From Chitinophagaceae bacterium (GTDB taxonomy: Bacteria > Bacteroidota > Bacteroidia > Chitinophagales > Chitinophagaceae): a stretch of 21,130 nucleotides of DNA. Below, in pieces: positions 1-7,619 of this stretch (position 1 is its first letter; the number at the start of each line of letters is the position of its first letter). Both the position numbers and the translations under genes were made by a program. The stretch is from NCBI GenBank assembly GCA_021738605.1, contig JAIPBY010000009.1:1-21130 (forward strand), in the 5' to 3' direction. Below the pieces are notes generated by a model that was not told where the DNA came from, ran no database searches, and saw only the letters and a program-made list of their open reading frames with translations.

Positions 1-253
1 CATAATAAGCACCTGCATGAAAAAGAGGATCCATGGTGAAGCTGGGCCTGCTGTTGAGGTAAAAAGCATTGGGGCACCAGGCAACCATTTCGCCGGTATT
101 CTCAGCAGGAAATACGTCATCCGGCCCAATAGCCTTCTGTGGATTCAACCGAACAGAAATTGGTGTGGCTTCCCGATGCGCAACAATCATTTCGTCACGC
201 AGGAATCCATCACAGCCTTCCAGCGAATGGATAAAATCTTCCCTGAGCAACAT
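1..253 (-). CDS. RsmB/NOP-family rRNA (cytosine-C5) methyltransferase, N-terminal part
   Basis: This gene is cut by the left window edge; only the first 84 residues are visible. It resembles the N-terminal segment of NOL1/NOP2/Sun-type rRNA m5C methyltransferases (RsmF-like). The visible signs are PISVRLNPQKA (residues 31-41), a VAWCPNAFYL stretch (57-66) and PLFHAGAYY (76-84), which in this family leads into the VQEASSM part of the SAM-binding domain. That domain, with the two catalytic cysteines, lies outside the window. The start is ATG at 253, because the frame has a TAA at 257-259 just upstream. The ATG overlaps the stop of the peptidase gene in a TGATG arrangement, suggesting translational coupling. 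The family is fairly sure; the exact target cytosine cannot be told from this fragment. Confidence 0.8.
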   Translation of the reverse strand, partial: MLLREDFIHSLEGCDGFLRDEMIVAHREATPISVRLNPQKAIGPDDVFPAENTGEMVAWCPNAFYLNSRPSFTMDPLFHAGAYY

Positions 254-2478
254 CAGTTAAAAATGGCTGACGCAGCCTTTATGGTTGAATCAAAATCCGC
301 TAAGGTAGAGGCAAGAATGCGGATTCTTTCCTGTGCTTCAGACCAGTTGCCTTCCTCAATTCCCTCTCTTATGCCTGGAAGGGTTTTTACTCCATAACCG
401 GTATAGAAACCGGGTGCATAAATCTGGTGTCTGTACCAGGGTCTTCTTGGCAAACCCTTTTCGGAAAGTAGCTTTTGTTCTGCCTGATAAAGGATGGCAT
501 TCAACTTATCCAATTGTAACACATCCAATTTATCAGCCCCCGACAATCGTTTTTTCAACGCTTCGGTATCTTTTTTCAAGGCTGCCATTGCATTTTCAAC
601 AGGGCTGAATTCAAGAAAAGGTACTGGCGACTTGGGTTTAGCCAAAGCGAATTTCAATTGGGGATCAGCAGCGAGCTGGTATATTTTGTCGTTGATGAGT
701 TTATTTTCCATTTCAGCATCGCTGCGAAGCTGCTCTAACATGGCCTTCAGGTCTGTGAGGTATTCTGTAATGGTTCCTGTAAGCGTGTTATATTCAAATG
801 GCAAAACATCAGCATTGGCCAGGCGCAACATGGCCCGACCAGCCGTTTTGGCCAAGGCGGTTCCATAATGGTAGCCGGGGTCTTTGAAGCGCGTGAAATG
901 ATCATAAGAGTCGTAAATAGAATGGTATTCACCGCCACTGCCTTCGCCACCAAAGCCAATGTTGGCGGAGGGAATGCCAAGGTGTTGAAAGAAAGGCGAG
1001 TAATCAGACCCTGCACCAAGTGCACTGATTTTCATGTACCTGTTGCCCAGGATTTTAGCCTTCGCACCCCGGTCTGCGGAAGCCAACGTTTTAGCATATT
1101 TTCTTTCCAGCACACTTACACCTGTTTGTGGATCTTGCACATCAGCAGCCACTTCATTGAAAAAGTTTTCAAGGGCATGTGATCCGCCAATTCCCAAAAA
1201 CCCTCTGCTGTTTCCATCTGAATTAAGGTAGGCCACAGTTTTCTTTTGTAATTCCGCCGCATGGTCTTCCACCCATTCTGTGGATCCCAACAAAGCTGGC
1301 TCTTCTCCATCCCAGGCGCAGAAAACCAGTGTGCGTTTGGGTAAAAATCCTTTCTTGGCCAATGCGCCAATCACCCTTGCTTCTTCCATTTCTGCCACCA
1401 TGCCACTGATTGGATCTGCTGCTCCCATGTTCCAGCCATCATGGTGATTACCCCTGATGACCCACTGGTCAGGGAATTGGGACCCTTGCATTTTTGCGAT
1501 GACATTGTAAAGGGGCTTGATATCCCAGTTGAATTCCAAATGAAGCCTGACCTTGCTTGTGCTTGGCCCTGCGTGATAGGTAATAGGCAAACCGCCCTTC
1601 CATCCATCAGGAACGACAGGCCCTTTGAGGGATTGCAACAAAGGAAGGGCATCGTCATACGAAATGGGCAATACCGGTATTTTCATGATGGTTGTCACCT
1701 CATCACGGCCCAATCGCTTTGCATTCAGCGTTGAACCATAACCAGGTGTAGTTGGATCGCCAGGGTATACAGGCATGTCCATGACAGAGCCCCGTTGAAC
1801 GCCCTGGCCTGGCCTGTAGGGACCTTTTGGATATACATCACCTGCAACAAATCCATCATCCGAAGGATCAGAATAAATGATACAACCGATTGCGCCATGT
1901 TCGGCAGCAACCTTGGGCTTGATGCCCCTCCAGGAACCTCCATATTTTGCGATGACTATCTTTCCTTTTACACTGATGCCCATTCTTTCCAGCTCCTCAT
2001 AATCTGCAGGAATTCCCCTGTTTACAAAAACAAGTTCAGCAGTAACATCGCCATCGGCAGAATAAGCATTGTAGGTAGGAAGCTGTTCTGATTTGATTCC
2101 TGAGGTCTTGTCTTCTGGCATGGCTGGCTCTTCAAGCCTGGCTTTGTAAGGCTTATCACCCAGCAGCTCTAGTGAACGAAATTTGGGTGTTGGAAAAAGA
2201 ACATGGTATTCTGCCAGCTCAGTTTCATAACCCCACTGGCGAAACAATCTTGCCATATATTCCGCATTGGCCTTGCCCTTGGTGGAACCAATATGGTGTG
2301 GACCAGCAGTTAGGAATTTCATCCATTCGTCTTGATTGGATGCGCTTAATAACGAATCAAATTCCTTTTCGAACGCCAACTGACGCAGGGCATTCGTAGG
2401 AAAGAACCCAGTAATTTTCTGCTGAGAAAAAGATGTGTGAAATATCGAGAGCAATAGGCAAAGGGAAAACAGGCGCAT
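253..2478 (-). CDS. Secreted M28 zinc peptidase, glutamate carboxypeptidase II-like
   Basis: This 741-residue protein has a Sec signal peptide (about residues 1-19, MRLFSLCLLLSIFHTSFSQ), so it should act in the periplasm or outside the cell. A PA (protease-associated) domain lies inserted around residues 140-290. The peptidase M28B domain follows, and its two-zinc site can be aligned to human GCPII: H345 and D355 (GNHHDGWNMGAADPISG), catalytic base E392 and ligand E393 (DGEE), D421 (YLNSD) and H519 (EYHS). The remaining C-terminal part (about 560-741) matches the helical dimerisation region of the transferrin receptor/GCPII family. The family cleaves C-terminal acidic or other residues from peptides; the substrate here is unknown. 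It lies 58 bp after pntB and overlaps the next gene by one base. All catalytic residues are present, so it is probably active. Confidence 0.9.
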   Translation of the reverse strand: MRLFSLCLLLSIFHTSFSQQKITGFFPTNALRQLAFEKEFDSLLSASNQDEWMKFLTAGPHHIGSTKGKANAEYMARLFRQWGYETELAEYHVLFPTPKFRSLELLGDKPYKARLEEPAMPEDKTSGIKSEQLPTYNAYSADGDVTAELVFVNRGIPADYEELERMGISVKGKIVIAKYGGSWRGIKPKVAAEHGAIGCIIYSDPSDDGFVAGDVYPKGPYRPGQGVQRGSVMDMPVYPGDPTTPGYGSTLNAKRLGRDEVTTIMKIPVLPISYDDALPLLQSLKGPVVPDGWKGGLPITYHAGPSTSKVRLHLEFNWDIKPLYNVIAKMQGSQFPDQWVIRGNHHDGWNMGAADPISGMVAEMEEARVIGALAKKGFLPKRTLVFCAWDGEEPALLGSTEWVEDHAAELQKKTVAYLNSDGNSRGFLGIGGSHALENFFNEVAADVQDPQTGVSVLERKYAKTLASADRGAKAKILGNRYMKISALGAGSDYSPFFQHLGIPSANIGFGGEGSGGEYHSIYDSYDHFTRFKDPGYHYGTALAKTAGRAMLRLANADVLPFEYNTLTGTITEYLTDLKAMLEQLRSDAEMENKLINDKIYQLAADPQLKFALAKPKSPVPFLEFSPVENAMAALKKDTEALKKRLSGADKLDVLQLDKLNAILYQAEQKLLSEKGLPRRPWYRHQIYAPGFYTGYGVKTLPGIREGIEEGNWSEAQERIRILASTLADFDSTIKAASAIFN

Positions 2479-2536
2479 AAAGGAAATTTATTGCATAAAA
2501 TTACACAATCAATTCCTCAAATCGATGTATTAAAAG

Positions 2537-3979
2537 TTAGATGCTGCGCACTTCTGCAAGCAGGTCTTGCAAAGCCTTTTTTGCATCGCCAAAAAGCATA
2601 GACGTCTTGGGCTGGAAAAACAACTGGTTTTCAATGCCTGCATATCCTGGCTTCATGCTTCGCTTGTTGACAATTACATGCTTGGCCTGTTCAACTTCCA
2701 AAATGGGCATGCCGTAGATGGGAGAAGATGGATCAGATTTTGCAGCAGGATTGACCACATCGTTGGCGCCCAAGATCAGGACAACATCAGTTGATTTGAA
2801 CTCCTCGTTGGCCAATTCCATTTCAAGCAGTTTTTCATAACTAACATCCGCTTCTGCCAACAATACGTTCATGTGGCCTGGCATTCTTCCTGCAACAGGA
2901 TGAATGGCGTATTTCACTTCAACACCTTTTGCTTCCAATGTCTTTTCCAATTCATGACAGATATGCTGTGCCTGGGCAACAGCAAGTCCATACCCGGGAA
3001 CAATCATCACCTTGTTGGCATAACTCATGACAACGGCAGCATCACTCAGGGAAATTTCCTTGTATGTTCCACCTTGAGGCCCTGCACCACCAGAGGCAAC
3101 AGCACCACCTCCGAAAGAACCAATCAATACATTGCTCAATGACCTGTTCATCGCCTTGCACATCAACATGGTCAATAGCGTTCCAGCAGCACCAACGAGA
3201 ATTCCTCCGGTGAGCATTACTTTGTTGTCATACAAAAATCCTCCGCACGCTGCAGCAACACCCGTAAAAGAATTCAGCAATGAAATCACCACCGGCATGT
3301 CTGCACCACCAATGGGCAAAACAAAAAACACACCATAGAGTATGGAGAGCAGGAGGATAGCATAAAAGAACAAAGGCGTTTCTTCTGGCCTTGCAACAAT
3401 GATAAAGGCCGCAATGGCAATATTGAGCACCAGTATCACCAGGTTGATGATGTGTTGGCCTTTGAAGGCGAAATCTTTGATCTTGCCATTCAACTTCCCC
3501 CAGGCAATCATGCTACCGGAAAAAGAAACCGTTCCGATGATCAGGCCCAAAAAAATGATGAGCATTGTCGTTCCATCCAAAGAAGAAAAGAAAGAATATC
3601 CTGTACTTGCATAAGTAGCCGGATCATAGCCATGGATCAGGTGCCTGAATTCAATTACAGAAATAAGTGCAGCACAGGCTCCGCCCATTCCATTGAAAAG
3701 ACTTACCATTTCAGGCATGGCTGTCATTTTAACACGCTTTGCCATCAGGGTGCCAACAATGGTTCCGATCACGAGTGCGGCAAAAATCCACCCGTAATTA
3801 CCCAATTTCTTTCCTTCATCCTCATAGAGGAACATGGTACCCATGATGGCTACAAACATTCCTGCTGCGGCAACAAGGTTTCCATTCCGCGCAGACACTG
3901 GATTGGATAGCATCTTCAGTCCAACAATAAATGTTACAGATCCCAACAAATAGCAAAACACAAGCAAGTTCAATTCCAT
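2537..3979 (-). CDS. pntB: Proton-translocating NAD(P) transhydrogenase, subunit beta
   Basis: This is the 480-residue beta subunit of the inner-membrane transhydrogenase that uses the proton gradient to drive hydride transfer from NADH to NADP+. Residues 1 to about 290 are hydrophobic, with many membrane helices (dII part). Residues 320-480 form the soluble NADP(H)-binding domain dIII, with GYGLAVAQAQ (329-338), HPVAGRMPGHMNVLL (360-374), GANDVVNP (404-411) and KRSMKPGYAGIEN (439-451), all family signatures. The length is close to the E. coli protein (about 460). It starts 21 bp after pntAB and is the last of the three subunit genes, matching the split-alpha arrangement. The ATG at 3979 begins the first membrane helix. 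Confidence 0.97.
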   Translation of the reverse strand: MELNLLVFCYLLGSVTFIVGLKMLSNPVSARNGNLVAAAGMFVAIMGTMFLYEDEGKKLGNYGWIFAALVIGTIVGTLMAKRVKMTAMPEMVSLFNGMGGACAALISVIEFRHLIHGYDPATYASTGYSFFSSLDGTTMLIIFLGLIIGTVSFSGSMIAWGKLNGKIKDFAFKGQHIINLVILVLNIAIAAFIIVARPEETPLFFYAILLLSILYGVFFVLPIGGADMPVVISLLNSFTGVAAACGGFLYDNKVMLTGGILVGAAGTLLTMLMCKAMNRSLSNVLIGSFGGGAVASGGAGPQGGTYKEISLSDAAVVMSYANKVMIVPGYGLAVAQAQHICHELEKTLEAKGVEVKYAIHPVAGRMPGHMNVLLAEADVSYEKLLEMELANEEFKSTDVVLILGANDVVNPAAKSDPSSPIYGMPILEVEQAKHVIVNKRSMKPGYAGIENQLFFQPKTSMLFGDAKKALQDLLAEVRSI

Positions 3980-4000
3980 GGTATCCTATTTAGAGATAAA

Positions 4001-4309
4001 TTATTTTTTCTTTTTAAACATTTCAAGCATCCTGTCTGTCACCACAAATCCCCCAACCACATTCAGTGTTCCAAGAATCACTGCCAAAAACCCCAATACC
4101 AAGGCTATGGTATTGCCCTCTTCGGCCTGCCCCATGACAATGATGGCACCTATGATCACAACGCCATGGATTGCATTGGCACCACTCATCAAAGGTGTAT
4201 GCAAAACACTGGGAACTTTTCCGATGATTTCTATTCCTACAAAAATCATCAGTATGACGATGTAGGCCATTTCCTGATGAGCAGCAATCCAGTTCAAGAT
4301 CTGATTCAT
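4001..4309 (-). CDS. pntAB: NAD(P) transhydrogenase, subunit alpha part 2 (membrane segment)
   Basis: This small protein of 102 residues has three membrane helices (about 14-29, 39-59 and 65-90). It corresponds to the C-terminal membrane part of the E. coli PntA, encoded separately here. The segment LMSGANAIHGVVIIGA (39-54) is the typical signature of this subunit (SGTNAIHGI-like in relatives). The protein ends in a short lysine-rich tail (MFKKKK). It sits between pntAA (25 bp upstream) and pntB (21 bp downstream), which confirms its identity. It forms part of the proton channel with PntB. Confidence 0.95.
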   Translation of the reverse strand: MNQILNWIAAHQEMAYIVILMIFVGIEIIGKVPSVLHTPLMSGANAIHGVVIIGAIIVMGQAEEGNTIALVLGFLAVILGTLNVVGGFVVTDRMLEMFKKKK

Positions 4310-4334
4310 GTTGAATATGATTTTGTTTGTTTCT

Positions 4335-5408
4335 TTATTGTGCGATAGCCCTTGCCCCTTTTACCAGTTCGTCTTCTGAGTCGCTGATCAGTTGGCCTTC
4401 CTTGCTGGTGATCAACTGAAGGAAGTTCAGGATATTCTTTCCATACAATTTGCTGGCATCTGATGGCATGGTTGCAGGAAGATTGCTGTCGCCGATAATG
4501 GTCAGCCCGTTGTAATGGACTGTTTCGCGGTCTTTGGTCATTGGGGTATTGCCACCTGTAGACGCAGCAAGGTCAATAATAACACTGCCCCTGCGCATGG
4601 TATTCAGCATTTCCTCGGTGATGAGGATAGGAGCTTTTCTTCCTGGTATCTGGGCGGTAGTAATGATGATATCTGCTTTGGCAACACTCTCTGCAATTTT
4701 TGCCTGTTGGTTCCTTTTGTATTCTTCAGATTGTTCCACCGCATATCCTCCGGCCGTTGATGCATCAGCCGCACCTGGCACTTCAATGAACTTTGCACCA
4801 AGGCTTTGCACCTCTTCTTTTACAGCTGGCCTTGTGTCAAACACCTCAACTACTGCACCCAATCTTTTGGCGGTGGCAATGGCCTGAAGCCCGGCAACAC
4901 CCGCTCCCAGGATCAGCATTTTAGCAGGTGCCACGCTACCGGCAGCGGTCATGAACATGGGAAAATATCGCCCGTAGGCATTAGCGGCGGTGAGCACAGC
5001 CTTGTAACCAGCAATATTTGCCTGGCTTGAAAGAATATCCATGCTTTGTGCCCTTGTCGTTCTGGGCAACAATTCCATGCTGAACACTACTGCACCATTG
5101 TCAGTCCAATGTTGGATGCGATCCGTCTGGAACCTGGCCTGGTACATGCCGATCAAAACAAGTCCATTCCTGACCTCAATGGAGGGCGCATGGATAGACA
5201 AGACCACATCTGCGGCGGCTGCAATCTCAGCAGCAGATTTGATTTCAGCACCCACAGCACGGTAATCATCGTCAGCGCAATAGGCATTCATGCCTGCGCC
5301 ACTTTCGATCCAAACTGAGATATTTTTCTTGATTAATTGTGCAGCGCCTTCTGCAATAAGGGAAACCCTTGTTTCGGGGGCAGCTTCTTTTAAAACACCA
5401 ACGATCAT
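4335..5408 (-). CDS. pntAA: NAD(P) transhydrogenase, subunit alpha part 1 (NAD-binding)
   Basis: This is the soluble NAD(H)-binding domain dI of the transhydrogenase, 357 residues. It resembles alanine dehydrogenase/PNT proteins. Visible motifs are RAQSMDILSSQANIAGYKAV (119-138), the Rossmann loop LGAGVAGLQAI (167-177), the GGYA mobile-loop region (220-223) and QIPGRKAPILI (253-263). No membrane segment is present, as expected for the split-alpha form. The ATG at 5408 starts directly with the conserved IVGVLKE strand. It is the first gene of the pnt group; a promoter-like site lies 28-56 bp upstream. The complex probably supplies NADPH, for example for dihydrofolate reductase and lipid synthesis. 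Confidence 0.96.
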   Translation of the reverse strand: MIVGVLKEAAPETRVSLIAEGAAQLIKKNISVWIESGAGMNAYCADDDYRAVGAEIKSAAEIAAAADVVLSIHAPSIEVRNGLVLIGMYQARFQTDRIQHWTDNGAVVFSMELLPRTTRAQSMDILSSQANIAGYKAVLTAANAYGRYFPMFMTAAGSVAPAKMLILGAGVAGLQAIATAKRLGAVVEVFDTRPAVKEEVQSLGAKFIEVPGAADASTAGGYAVEQSEEYKRNQQAKIAESVAKADIIITTAQIPGRKAPILITEEMLNTMRRGSVIIDLAASTGGNTPMTKDRETVHYNGLTIIGDSNLPATMPSDASKLYGKNILNFLQLITSKEGQLISDSEDELVKGARAIAQ

Positions 5409-5436
5409 GGGGATTGTTTGAGGTTGCGAAGTTAAT

Positions 5437-5464
5437 GAAATTTACAATGCAGTAATTTTTGCAA
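5437..5464 (-). promoter_or_regulatory. Predicted Bacteroidota-type promoter of the pnt operon
   Basis: On the minus strand, TTG (5464-5462) is followed after 17 bases by TAAATTTC (5444-5437). This matches the TTG-N17-23-TAnnTTTG pattern except for the last base. It lies in the 58-bp gap before pntAA, directly after the methyltransferase stop codon. This suggests that pntAA-AB-B can be transcribed separately from the upstream thyA/folA genes. Confidence 0.45.
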
Positions 5465-5466
5465 AA

Positions 5467-6267
5467 TTAGAAACGTATAGAAAAATCAAGCTTTTCCTTG
5501 AATTCTTTTCTAAAAAAAACGATACCAATAAAAAACAAATCAATAGTACAGCTTACTTTTCCATTATTTCTAATTTCTGACCAGGCTTTTTCCATGTCTT
5601 TGCTCCAGTGGATGTCGTCGAAAATGAGGATATCTTCATCCCCAATCACGCCAAGTGCCGCTTGAAAATAATCAAGGGTAGGTTGATACTGGTGGTTGCC
5701 ATCAAAAAAAACCAGCTTACTGCCTTTCATGGATGCCAGTGCACCAGGGAGATGGTCTTTGAAATCTCCGGTCAGGATGGTTGTATTGCGAATACCCTCT
5801 TCAGCAAGGCTTTTTGCTGTGAAATGGGCTATTGCAGGAGCCCCCTCAATGGAGATGACACCATGCCGGGGTTCAGCTATAGTCAAATACCTGGTCGTGA
5901 GTCCGAGCGAGGTGCCCAGCTCGAGGACCGAGTCAATTTGATAGTAACGGATGATGCGGTAAAAAAGCCTTGCAAACCTGGAAGGTTTGGCTGCTCGTTT
6001 TGCAATTGAAGAAACCGTCCGCTGGCTTTTCTTATCAAAACTAGAACCTGCCCCCAAATCCAGCACGTCCAAGACCTTGCTTGAATGTTCAAGTTCTCTT
6101 CGCTTGGCTTCAATTTGCATGAAACCTTGAACATCCACCTGTTTACCCCTCAATACATGAACAATAAAATCAAAAACAAAAGGCGAATGAACCCCATGTC
6201 CTTTTCCATTGGATGAGGTCAACAGGTAAATCAGGAATTTCCATGCGAGTTGAAAGCTATTGTACAT
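5467..6267 (-). CDS. Class I SAM-dependent methyltransferase, substrate unknown
   Basis: This 266-residue protein has a Rossmann-type SAM-binding core in its second half: LELGTSLG (115-122, motif I), an acidic residue in SIEG (139-142, motif II), VFFDGNHQY (186-194) and ILIFDDIHWS (213-222). This order resembles the Methyltransf_24 / catechol-O-methyltransferase-like group. The first 100 residues are not part of the usual fold. They carry a conserved-looking HGVHSPFVFDFI stretch (24-35) after a hydrophobic N-terminus, which I recall from related Bacteroidota proteins but cannot assign a role. The gene begins 8 bp after folA, so it is probably co-transcribed with it. The substrate cannot be told from sequence. 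Confidence 0.8.
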   Translation of the reverse strand: MYNSFQLAWKFLIYLLTSSNGKGHGVHSPFVFDFIVHVLRGKQVDVQGFMQIEAKRRELEHSSKVLDVLDLGAGSSFDKKSQRTVSSIAKRAAKPSRFARLFYRIIRYYQIDSVLELGTSLGLTTRYLTIAEPRHGVISIEGAPAIAHFTAKSLAEEGIRNTTILTGDFKDHLPGALASMKGSKLVFFDGNHQYQPTLDYFQAALGVIGDEDILIFDDIHWSKDMEKAWSEIRNNGKVSCTIDLFFIGIVFFRKEFKEKLDFSIRF

Positions 6268-6275
6268 GATCTGAT

Positions 6276-6794
6276 TTATGACGTTGTATCGTCAACCCTT
6301 TGCCAGGTCTCAAAACGATAGGAATGGGCATGTTTCTCATCGGAAGGCATATCAACTGCATGCTCAATCCTGAAAAAGGTTTCATCAATGGCCGGGAAAA
6401 ATGTATCTGCGTCAGGATAGCTGGCATGCACCCTCGTCATGTAAATACGATCTGCCATTGTCATGCACTGTTTGTAAATATCTCCACCACCAATGACAAA
6501 TGCTTCACGACAATCGGATGAAAGGGCCAGTGCAAGGGCATTTTCAAGGCTGCTGGCAGGCCATACATTTTCCATGATTGGAAGCGCATTGGGGTTCCTG
6601 CTGATCACAATATTGATCCTGCCTGGCAAAGGCTTGGAGGCCATTGATGCAAAGGTTTTTCTTCCCATGATGACAGGCATCCCCCAGGTAAGATTTTTGA
6701 AAAACTTCATGTCATTGGGAAGCTTCCAAAGCAGTGCATTGTCAAGCCCTATGGCATTATTTTCTGAAGCTGCAACAACCAATGAAATTATCAT
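6276..6794 (-). CDS. folA: Dihydrofolate reductase
   Basis: This enzyme reduces dihydrofolate to tetrahydrofolate with NADPH. It has 172 residues, normal for the family. Visible signatures are VVAASENNAIGLDN at the N-terminus, LLWKLPNDMKFFKNLT (21-36) with the catalytic acid D28, VIMGRKTF (41-48), the PLPGRINIVISRN region (55-67) and IGGGDIY (101-107). The C-terminus carries the usual YRFETWQR strand. It starts 15 bp downstream of thyA, the classic pairing in which FolA recycles the dihydrofolate made by ThyA. Confidence 0.97.
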   Translation of the reverse strand: MIISLVVAASENNAIGLDNALLWKLPNDMKFFKNLTWGMPVIMGRKTFASMASKPLPGRINIVISRNPNALPIMENVWPASSLENALALALSSDCREAFVIGGGDIYKQCMTMADRIYMTRVHASYPDADTFFPAIDETFFRIEHAVDMPSDEKHAHSYRFETWQRVDDTTS

Positions 6795-6809
6795 GATACG
6801 TAGATTAAA

Positions 6810-7604
6810 TTATACGGCCACAGGCGCTTTGATGCCCGGATGAGACTGGTATCCCTCTAGGGTAAAATCCTCAAAACTGAATCCAAAAATATCTTTGATG
6901 GCAGGGTTGATTTTCATCGTGGGCAAGGGATATGGATCCCTTGTCAACTGCAGGTTTGCCTGCTCAACATGATTGTTGTACAGATGAACATCACCGAAGC
7001 TGTGCACAAAATCTCCGGGCTCAAGGTCACAAACCTGGGCCACCATCAAAGTCAACAATGCATAGGACGCAATGTTGAAAGGAACGCCAAGAAACACATC
7101 TGCAGAGCGCTGGTAAAGTTGACAAGAAAGTTTTCCATCCGCAACATAAAACTGGAATATTGTATGACAAGGCATCAAGGCCATTTGGGGCAGTTCAGCT
7201 ACATTCCAGGCACTTACAATCAACCTACGGCTGTCCGGGGTTTTCTTAATCTGCGTGATCAGATCAGTGATTTGATCATAGACCTTCCCATCAGCGCCAG
7301 ACCATGACCGCCACTGCTTCCCATATACAGGGCCAAGCTCACCCTCCTCGTTGGCCCATTCATCCCAAATGCCAACACCATTGTCTTTAAGGTACTTGAT
7401 GTTCGTCTCCCCTTTGAGGAACCAGAGCAATTCATGAATGATGCTCCTGAGGTGAAGCTTTTTGGTTGTAACCATCGGAAATCCATCCTGTAGATTGAAC
7501 CGCATTTGGTAGCCGAAAATGCTTCGGGTGCCTGTTCCTGTCCGATCCGTTTTGTCTGTACCTTTTTCGATGATATGCCTTACCAGGTCCAAATATTGTT
7601 GCAT
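6810..7604 (-). CDS. thyA: Thymidylate synthase
   Basis: This enzyme converts dUMP to dTMP using methylene-tetrahydrofolate. At 264 residues it has the same length as E. coli ThyA, and the key residues fall at the same positions: R21 (RTGTGTRSIFGYQMRFNL), R126-R127, the nucleophile C146 in MPCHTIFQFYV, D169 and N177 (RSADVFLGVPFNIASYA), and H207/Y209 (HSFGDVHLYNNH). The usual proline or alanine two places before Cys146 is Met here, a minor difference. It lies 15 bp after the phosphatase gene and 15 bp before folA, suggesting one transcript. Confidence 0.98.
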   Translation of the reverse strand: MQQYLDLVRHIIEKGTDKTDRTGTGTRSIFGYQMRFNLQDGFPMVTTKKLHLRSIIHELLWFLKGETNIKYLKDNGVGIWDEWANEEGELGPVYGKQWRSWSGADGKVYDQITDLITQIKKTPDSRRLIVSAWNVAELPQMALMPCHTIFQFYVADGKLSCQLYQRSADVFLGVPFNIASYALLTLMVAQVCDLEPGDFVHSFGDVHLYNNHVEQANLQLTRDPYPLPTMKINPAIKDIFGFSFEDFTLEGYQSHPGIKAPVAV

Positions 7605-7619
7605 GGTATGCTGCTTTTT

